Below the pieces are notes generated by a model. The model did no database searches, had not been told where the DNA came from, and worked only from the letters and a program-made list of their open reading frames with translations. Source: Actinomycetes bacterium (lineage in GTDB: Bacteria; Actinomycetota; Actinomycetes; Actinomycetales; Cellulomonadaceae). From it: a stretch of 14,018 nucleotides of DNA. Positions 9,188 to 14,018 of the stretch are shown piece by piece. Location of the stretch: positions 1 to 14,018 of the forward strand of contig JAEWGQ010000183.1 of assembly GCA_023388235.1 (NCBI GenBank), written 5' to 3'. The position numbers and the translations under genes are program-made. Position 1 is the stretch's first letter. Every line of letters starts with the position of its first letter.

Positions 9188-9655
9188 ATGTTCGCGCGCC
9201 CCGACGACCTCACCGCCATGGGCCTGGCCCTGACCGAGGCCGCCGGGTGCGCCGCGACCGGCGACGTCCCGGTGGGGGCCGTGGTGCTCGGGCCCGACGG
9301 CGCGGTGGTCGGGGCCGGGCGCAACCGCCGGGAGGCCGACGCCGACCCGACCGCGCACGCCGAGGTGCTCGCGCTGCGCGCCGCGTCCGAGGCGCTCGGC
9401 CGGTGGCGGCTGGACGACTGCACGCTGGTGGTGACGCTCGAGCCGTGCCTGATGTGCGCCGGCGCGACGGTGCTGGCCCGGGTGCCGCGCCTGGTGCTCG
9501 GCGCGTGGGACCCGAAGGCCGGGGCGTGCGGGTCGCAGTGGGACGTCGTGCGCGACTCGCGGCTGAACCACCGCGTCGAGGTCGTCGGCGGGGTCCGCGA
9601 GGAGGAGTGCGCCGCGCTGCTGCGGGCGTTCTTCGCGCCGCACCGCCGGGCCTGA
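9188..9655 (+). CDS. tadA: tRNA-specific adenosine deaminase TadA
   Basis: This enzyme deaminates A34 of tRNA-Arg(ACG) to inosine, allowing one tRNA to read CGU, CGC and CGA. Its 155 residues match the family. The zinc-dependent deaminase motifs are H57-A-E59 (TAHAEVLAL), giving the zinc His and the catalytic Glu, and E85-P-C87-L-M-C90, giving the zinc cysteines. DVPVGAVV (26-33) and AWDPKAGACGS are also typical. GAGGA at 9176-9180 lies 7 nt before ATG 9188. It follows the chemoreceptor gene by 16 nt and ends before a strong terminator. Guanine or cytosine deaminase relatives are possible, but the signature and length favour TadA. Confidence 0.92.
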   Translation: MFARPDDLTAMGLALTEAAGCAATGDVPVGAVVLGPDGAVVGAGRNRREADADPTAHAEVLALRAASEALGRWRLDDCTLVVTLEPCLMCAGATVLARVPRLVLGAWDPKAGACGSQWDVVRDSRLNHRVEVVGGVREEECAALLRAFFAPHRRA

Positions 9656-9667
9656 GGCGGACGCGCG

Positions 9668-9701
9668 GAGGGCCCCGCCGGCACGTCCCGGCGGGGCCCT
9701 C
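9668..9701. terminator. Bidirectional terminator between tadA and the solute-binding lipoprotein gene
   Basis: A perfect 14-bp stem (9668-9681 with 9688-9701) encloses the loop CACGTC. It lies 12 nt after the tadA stop and 15 nt beyond the convergent gene's stop, so it can end both transcripts. Confidence 0.85.
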
Positions 9702-9716
9702 GCGGGTGCGGGCGGG

Positions 9717-11087
9717 TCAGCCGCCCGTGATGTTGTCGTACGCCCGCATGGCCGCGGTCTGCGCGTCGGCCAGGGCCTCCTCGGGCGTCTTGTCGCCGAG
9801 CAGCGCCGCGGTGATGGCGTTGTTCAGCTCGTTCTGGATGTCCTGGCCGGCGGGCGAGGACCCGAAGGTCTTCCCGTAGTCCACGACGTCGTAGTAGGTC
9901 GAGATCACCTGGTCGAAGCCGGCGTCGCCGGTCTCGGTCACGTACTGGTCGCGGATCGCCTTGTCGGCCTCGGGCGAGCCGGTGAACAGGCCCGTGTTGA
10001 GGCCGCCGTCGCTGGCGATGGTGTCGGCGCGCGCCTTGCCCGCCGCCATCCAGGCGTCGTACGACGTGAGGTTGAGCATCCAGGCGCAGGCGGCGTCCTT
10101 GTTCTTCGCGCCCGCCGGGACGACGAACGCCGTGCCCGAGGCGACGGAGAACGGCTTGCCGTCCTGGTCGAGGAACGGCACGGCCTCGATCTGGATCTGA
10201 CCGACGTAGGCGCCGAGCACGTTCGGGTACCACTGGGCGTTCACCTGGGCGCCGACCTGGTCGGTGACGTACTGGTTGTTGTCGCCGAACGTGTCGAACG
10301 AGTCGGTGAACGACTTGATCTTGGCGAAGCCGCCCTGGGCGTCGGCGATCTGCTTGAGCAGCTCCAGGCCCGCGAGGTTGGACGGGTCGTCGAGCGTCGG
10401 CACGCCGTCGGCGTCGGTCAGCTGCCCGCCCTGGCCGAGGATCCACAGGCCGCCCTGCCCGGTGGCGACCGGGTCGAGGCCGAGCGTGGTCGGCACGCCG
10501 CCGCTCTCCGCGTACATCTTCGTGATCGCGTCGACGAGCACGTCGGGCTTCGAGGTGTCGATCTGGTCGTTCGTGACCCCGGCGGCGTCCATCACGCGCT
10601 TGTTCAGGATGATCGCCGGCGGCTGGTAGAACTGCGGCACCGCCCAGACGTGGTCGTCGAACCGCACGTCGTCGACGACCGACGGGTAGTACTGCTCGTC
10701 GGGGTCCACGTCGTGGGCGGCGTAGCAGGCGTCCAGCGGCATGATGAGGTCCTGCGCGGCGTACGTGGTGACGTACCGGCGGTCCATCTGCACGACGTCC
10801 GGGACGTCGCCGGACGCGAGCCGGGTGGTGAACTTCTGGGCGTCGAACGCGGTGGCGTCGAGCTGGACGTCGACGTCCGAGAGCTGGTCGGCGGCGTAGT
10901 CGATCCGGGACTGGCCGACGTCGTCGGCGTTCTCGAAGCCCCAGGCGTTCAGCGTGCCGGAGGCCTCGGTGCTGAAGTCGGTGCTGGCACCGCCGCCGCC
11001 CTCGTCACCTCCACCGGAGCTGCACGCGGCCAGGGCGAGCGCGGTGATCGGCAGCAGGGCGATCGCGGCGCGGCGACTCTTCGTCAT
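9717..11087 (-). CDS. Extracellular solute-binding lipoprotein (family 1, carbohydrate ABC transporter)
   Basis: This is a surface-anchored binding protein that delivers a ligand, probably a sugar or oligosaccharide, to ABC permeases. Its 456 residues fit family 1 binding proteins. The signal peptide MTKSRRAAIALLPITALALA ends in the lipobox L19-A20-A21-C22, followed by a Ser/Gly-rich linker. FVVPAGAKNKDAACAWMLNLTS and the C-terminal PEEALADAQTAAMRAYDNI are characteristic of the SBP1 fold. ATG 11087 is chosen because it begins the signal peptide; the longer frame from 11183 adds 32 non-signal residues. A purine-rich Shine-Dalgarno (GGAAGAGG) lies just upstream. No permease follows: the next gene is the convergent tadA. 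It is divergent from the GH38-like gene, which suggests that the ligand is a mannoside. This is inference. Confidence 0.93.
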   Translation of the reverse strand: MTKSRRAAIALLPITALALAACSSGGGDEGGGGASTDFSTEASGTLNAWGFENADDVGQSRIDYAADQLSDVDVQLDATAFDAQKFTTRLASGDVPDVVQMDRRYVTTYAAQDLIMPLDACYAAHDVDPDEQYYPSVVDDVRFDDHVWAVPQFYQPPAIILNKRVMDAAGVTNDQIDTSKPDVLVDAITKMYAESGGVPTTLGLDPVATGQGGLWILGQGGQLTDADGVPTLDDPSNLAGLELLKQIADAQGGFAKIKSFTDSFDTFGDNNQYVTDQVGAQVNAQWYPNVLGAYVGQIQIEAVPFLDQDGKPFSVASGTAFVVPAGAKNKDAACAWMLNLTSYDAWMAAGKARADTIASDGGLNTGLFTGSPEADKAIRDQYVTETGDAGFDQVISTYYDVVDYGKTFGSSPAGQDIQNELNNAITAALLGDKTPEEALADAQTAAMRAYDNITGG

Positions 11088-11168
11088 GAACCTCTTCCCT
11101 TCCTCGGCCGGCGGGCCGGCGTCGTCGCCGGTCCGCGGGAGAAGCCCCCGGCGGCACCGCCGAGAGTC

Positions 11169-11182
11169 TGAAAACCTTCCCA
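11169..11182. promoter_or_regulatory. LacI-like operator candidate at the solute-binding gene start
   Basis: TGAAAACCTTCCCA matches 8 of the 10 fixed bases of the LacI/CcpA-type pattern TGnAAnCGnTTnCA. It lies at the transcription start predicted from the promoter at 11189-11218. Confidence 0.4.
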
Positions 11183-11188
11183 CATCGG

Positions 11189-11218
11189 ACGCTAGTTCAG
11201 CGCCCGCAGCGGGGACAA
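11189..11218 (-). promoter_or_regulatory. Promoter for the solute-binding lipoprotein gene
   Basis: On the minus strand TTGTCC (11218-11213) and TAGCGT (11194-11189) are 18 nt apart. Transcription would start near 11182, giving a leader of about 95 nt. Confidence 0.5.
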
Positions 11219-11227
11219 GAGCGACCG

Positions 11228-11242
11228 GATCACGGAGTGATC
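11228..11242. promoter_or_regulatory. Perfect dyad GATCAC-GGA-GTGATC in the divergent region
   Basis: Six-bp arms surround a 3-nt centre, and the right arm also starts the 8-bp palindrome GTGATCAC (11237-11244). It lies between the two opposing promoters, a suitable place for an activator or shared repressor. The binding protein is unknown. Confidence 0.4.
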
Positions 11243-11267
11243 ACGCCTGTCGTGCCCGTGACGGCCG

Positions 11268-11297
11268 TGGACTTCACGCCCAGTCTGTGACTAGGCT
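11268..11297 (+). promoter_or_regulatory. Promoter for the GH38-like gene
   Basis: TGGACT (11268-11273, 4 of 6 matches to TTGACA) and TAGGCT (11292-11297) are 18 nt apart. The transcription start is predicted near 11304, about 31 nt before the ATG. Confidence 0.55.
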
Positions 11298-11301
11298 CAT
11301 A

Positions 11302-11315
11302 TGGCAACGATGCCA
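11302..11315. promoter_or_regulatory. LacI-like operator candidate at the GH38-like gene start
   Basis: TGGCAACGATGCCA has six of seven self-complementary pairs and a central CG, typical of LacI-family operators. It covers the predicted transcription start of the GH38-like gene, where a repressor would block initiation. Confidence 0.5.
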
Positions 11316-11334
11316 CAAAGACGAGGATTTGGCG

Positions 11335-13947
11335 ATGCCCTCGACCGCTGGGCCCACGGCCGCTCCCGGCCCCGCACGACGTCCCACGACCGACACACCC
11401 GCACGGACCGCTCCCCGTCCCGACCCGCCCGGCGGCCACCTGCCCGACCGCCCCGCGCCCCGCCGCCCGCTGCGGCAGGTGCTCCTCGTGGGTCACACGC
11501 ACCACGACGTCGGCTACACGAACAGCCCGCGCCTGGTGGACGACCTGCACGCCGCGACCGTACGGCGGGTGCTCGACCTGTGCGACTCGGACGACGGGGA
11601 CGGCCCGGACGCGTTCCGGTGGACGTTCGAGGTCGCGCGGCCGGTGCTGCGGTTCCTCGCGGAGGCCGGCCCGGCGGACGTCGAGCGGCTGCGCCGCCGG
11701 GTCGCCGAGGGCCGCGTCGCGGTGACCGGCGGGTACCTCAACATGACGCAGCTGCCGTCCGACGCCGAGCTCGACGTCGCCTACGACCTGCTCGGCCGCG
11801 TCCGGGCGGCGGGGGTGCCCGTGCGCACCGAGCAGCACGGCGACGTGAACGGGATCGCGTGGGGCGCCGTGGACGGGATGCGCCGCGCGGGGATCGACCG
11901 CCTGGTGATGGCGCTCAACCCCGACCACGGCCGCGCGCCGTACCGGCAGCCCACCGGGTTCTGGTGGCAGGGGCCCTCCGGCGGGCGGGTGTTCGTGTGG
12001 CTCTCCACGCACTACGGCGTCGGGGAGGAGTGGGGGATCGTCGACGGGGACGTGGCGGCCGCCGAGGCCCACGTCGCCGCCTTCGTCGCCGCGCTCGAGG
12101 CCCGGGACGACTACCCCTACGACACGGCCGTCGTGCACGCGGCGAACGACAACCGGTGGCCCACCGCGCGGTTCCTCGACGTCGTCCGGTACTGGAACGC
12201 CCGGCACCCCGGGCTGCCGATGCGGACCGCGACCGTGGACGAGGCGCTGGACGTCCTGGTGCCGCAGGCCCGCGCCGCGGACGTCCCGGTGGCGCGCGGC
12301 GAGTGGGCGGACTGGTGGGCGCACGGTCACGGGTCGACGGCCCGCGAGGTCGCCGTCTACCGCGAGGCCCGCGCGTTCGCCCGCGCCGCGCAGACCACGC
12401 TCGGGCTGACCCGGCTGCGCGGCGACGGGACGCCCGCGCTCGCGGACGTCATGGGCTACCGGCGCGCGCCCGTGCGGCTGCGCACCGACGCCGAGGTGGC
12501 GCGCGACCTGGAGCGCGTCGACCACGAGCTGCTGCTGTACGGGGAGCACACCTGGGGGTCGTGGGAGACCTACTCCGGGCCGCACTCGACGTTCAGCCAC
12601 GCGCACGCGAACGCCACCGCCGGGTACGCGTACGGGGCCTACGACCTCGCGCGGGACCTGGCGGTCGAGGGGCTGTTCCGGTTCGCCGCCAGCGGCGGCC
12701 CGGGCCGGCCCGCGACCGGGATCCTCGTCGTCAACCCCTCCGAGCGGGAGCGCACCGCCCCCGTGGACGTCGAGCTCGCGCCCCGCACCCGCGCCCGGAC
12801 CGTCGCGACCGTCCCGGCGTTCGGGGCTCGCGTCGTGCCGCTGCCCGCCGCACCCGGCGCGCCGCGGCCGGGACGGGAGCTGACCTGCGGGTCGTACCGG
12901 GCGGTCGTGGACCCGGCGCGCGGCGGCGTCGTGTCGCTCGTGCACCTGCCGTCGGGCCGCGAGCTCGTGGACGACGCGGTGGGCCACGGGCTCGGCGCGG
13001 TGGTCACCGAGACGGTGCCGCCCGGCAGCACGCACCCGATGGTCGTGCACGACCCCAAGGACTTCCACCCGGACTTCCCCGGTCCCGAGCTGGTGCGCCG
13101 GCACGCCCGCGGCGACGAGGAGCCGCAGGTCGTCGAGGGCGACGGCTGGGCGAGCATCTGCTGGAGGACCACCCTGCCCGGGCTGCCGCCGGCAACCACC
13201 ACGCTGACGCTGCACCGGGACGTGGACGTCGTGGACCTCGCGGTCGCCCTCGTGAAGCCGGAGACGTTCGCGCCGGAGAGCATCCACGTGGCGTTCCCGT
13301 TCCGGGTCGACGGGCCGCCGGAGCACCTGCTCGAGACCGCCGGCGCGGTGTTCGCCGCGGACGCGGAGCAGCTGCCCGACACGTCGCGGGACTGGTACTC
13401 CGTGCAGCACGCCGTCGGCGTGCACCCGGCGGGCGGCGGCCCGGGCGTGCTGTGGGGGACCGCCGACGCGCCGCTGGTCCAGGTGGGCGGCCTGCACACC
13501 GGCGAGTGGGCGCGGAGGCTGCGCCCCGGCCGCGGGTACCTGTCGTCCTGGCTGATGAACAACCTGCACTTCACGAACTTCCAGGCGCGGCAGGAGGGCA
13601 CCCGGACGTACCGGTACCGCCTCGCCGCCGTGGACGCGGTGACCCGCGGGGCCGTCCGGGTGTTCGGGCGCGACCTCGCGGAGCCCCTGCAGGCGCGGGC
13701 GTACGCCGGCCCGGTCGCCGTCGCCGGCGGGCCGGGGCTGCGCGTCGAGCCCGCCGACCGGGTGCTCGCCGAGGTGCGGCCCGTGGGCGACGCGGTGCGG
13801 GTGCGGGTGCGCAACGCGGGGGACGAGCCGGTCGTCGCGGTCGTGGCCTGGGACGGGCCCGGGGTCGTGGGCGGCGGCGAGCTCGCGCTGGGACCGTGGG
13901 GCGTGGGGGACGCGGTGCTGCGGCGCGCTGACGACGCGGACCGCTAG
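11335..13947 (+). CDS. Glycoside hydrolase family 38-type (alpha-mannosidase-like) protein
   Basis: This is a predicted cytoplasmic, metal-dependent glycosidase of 870 residues, in the usual range for bacterial GH38. After a Pro-rich N-terminal stretch (1-45) without signal-peptide character, the catalytic domain opens with VLLVGHTHHDVGYT (49-62). H56 and D58 match the HxD metal pair. EQHGDVNGIAWG (166-177) supplies D170 as the likely nucleophile. YGEHTWGSWE (402-411) supplies H405 as the likely fourth ligand. The rest (about 460-870) is beta-rich, as in the C-terminal GH38 domains. These assignments are by motif position against known GH38 enzymes. HTHHDVGYT differs from the common HSHNDPGW, so this may be a divergent subgroup with another substrate. 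GAGGA (11323-11327) lies 7 nt before ATG 11335. The frame is open back to 10954, but that stretch crosses the divergent promoter and the neighbouring gene. Confidence 0.85.
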   Translation: MPSTAGPTAAPGPARRPTTDTPARTAPRPDPPGGHLPDRPAPRRPLRQVLLVGHTHHDVGYTNSPRLVDDLHAATVRRVLDLCDSDDGDGPDAFRWTFEVARPVLRFLAEAGPADVERLRRRVAEGRVAVTGGYLNMTQLPSDAELDVAYDLLGRVRAAGVPVRTEQHGDVNGIAWGAVDGMRRAGIDRLVMALNPDHGRAPYRQPTGFWWQGPSGGRVFVWLSTHYGVGEEWGIVDGDVAAAEAHVAAFVAALEARDDYPYDTAVVHAANDNRWPTARFLDVVRYWNARHPGLPMRTATVDEALDVLVPQARAADVPVARGEWADWWAHGHGSTAREVAVYREARAFARAAQTTLGLTRLRGDGTPALADVMGYRRAPVRLRTDAEVARDLERVDHELLLYGEHTWGSWETYSGPHSTFSHAHANATAGYAYGAYDLARDLAVEGLFRFAASGGPGRPATGILVVNPSERERTAPVDVELAPRTRARTVATVPAFGARVVPLPAAPGAPRPGRELTCGSYRAVVDPARGGVVSLVHLPSGRELVDDAVGHGLGAVVTETVPPGSTHPMVVHDPKDFHPDFPGPELVRRHARGDEEPQVVEGDGWASICWRTTLPGLPPATTTLTLHRDVDVVDLAVALVKPETFAPESIHVAFPFRVDGPPEHLLETAGAVFAADAEQLPDTSRDWYSVQHAVGVHPAGGGPGVLWGTADAPLVQVGGLHTGEWARRLRPGRGYLSSWLMNNLHFTNFQARQEGTRTYRYRLAAVDAVTRGAVRVFGRDLAEPLQARAYAGPVAVAGGPGLRVEPADRVLAEVRPVGDAVRVRVRNAGDEPVVAVVAWDGPGVVGGGELALGPWGVGDAVLRRADDADR

Positions 13948-13948
13948 C

Positions 13949-13977
13949 GGGCCCGGCGGCGGTCGGCCGCCGGGCCC
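13949..13977. terminator. Bidirectional terminator after the GH38-like gene
   Basis: GGGCCCGGCGGC (13949-13960) and GCCGCCGGGCCC (13966-13977) form a perfect 12-bp stem with a 5-nt loop. It starts 1 nt after the GH38-like stop and lies 7 nt beyond the stop of the minus-strand gene entering from the right. Confidence 0.8.
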
Positions 13978-13984
13978 TCCGTCC

Positions 13985-14018
13985 TCAGGCCGGGTCGTCC
14001 GCCGACGGGGCCTCGGAC
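13985..14018 (-). CDS. C-terminal end of an unidentified minus-strand gene
   Basis: Only the last ten codons are visible (reading SEAPSADDPA then TGA, stop at 13985-13987). Its convergent position right behind a strong hairpin supports a real gene end. An acidic, Ala/Pro-rich tail gives no hint of function. Confidence 0.45.
   Translation of the reverse strand, partial: SEAPSADDPA

Noticed and set aside
9656..9716. A tRNA gene after tadA, considered because tadA can neighbour tRNA-Ser in actinobacteria
   Set aside because: Only a terminator hairpin is present in the 61-nt gap.
7513..10446. A 977-codon open frame on the minus strand across the chemoreceptor, tadA and part of the lipoprotein gene
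   Set aside because: The translation is low-complexity Arg/Ala/Asp-rich and antisense to three clear genes. Very high GC3 removes stop codons from other frames.
10954..11334. N-terminal extension of the GH38-like gene back to 10954
   Set aside because: It would cover the divergent promoter and the lipoprotein start. The sequence has no family similarity, and ATG 11335 has a good Shine-Dalgarno.

Overview
The window comes from a very GC-rich, motile Gram-positive bacterium, most likely an actinobacterium of the Micrococcales and plausibly Cellulomonas-like. The basis is a class Ib ribonucleotide reductase (nrdE-nrdF), almost exclusive use of G/C-ending codons (none of the 324 sense codons of nrdF ends in A or T), actinobacterial TAnnnT -10 elements with several apparently leaderless mRNAs, lipoprotein signals, and a glycosidase next to a sugar-binding lipoprotein. 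The genus is an inference.

Layout. 1-2958 (+): 5'-truncated nrdE, then nrdF, closed by a strong hairpin terminator (2981-3017). 3320-4621 (+): a two-gene unit of an unrecognised small double-HTH/Cys-motif protein and an IclR regulator. Its end overlaps by 14 bp the convergent META-domain lipoprotein gene (4608-4997, -). 5250-5552 (+): a tandem-DUF1540 Cys-rich protein, convergent with an NAD(P)-binding epimerase-like gene (5634-6299, -). 6646-7281 (-): upp. 7591-9655 (+): a methyl-accepting chemotaxis protein followed 16 nt later by tadA. A bidirectional terminator (9668-9701) separates tadA from a convergent sugar-binding lipoprotein gene (9717-11087, -). That gene diverges from a large GH38-type alpha-mannosidase-like gene (11335-13947, +) across a 247-bp regulatory region. 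A final terminator (13949-13977) faces the last few codons of a minus-strand gene that leaves the window.

How the genes work together. NrdE/NrdF make deoxyribonucleotides. Upp salvages uracil and TadA edits tRNA-Arg; both are housekeeping. The lipoprotein/GH38 pair looks like a small catabolic locus: a surface binding protein delivers an oligosaccharide, through permeases not encoded here, to a cytoplasmic mannosidase-like enzyme. LacI-like operators at both predicted transcription starts suggest shared control.

Most of the window is ordinary chromosome. I found no phage, transposon, CRISPR or defence system, and no convincing new multi-gene system. The strongest anomaly is an abrupt break in synonymous codon use inside nrdE near position 1694. 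Upstream, about 12% of sampled codons end in A/T; downstream, none do. This points to a hybrid gene made by recombination or to an assembly chimera. Other leads are the uncharacterised double-HTH/HGT-CxCxxC protein paired with IclR, the divergent sugar-locus control region, and several long inverted repeats in the gaps.
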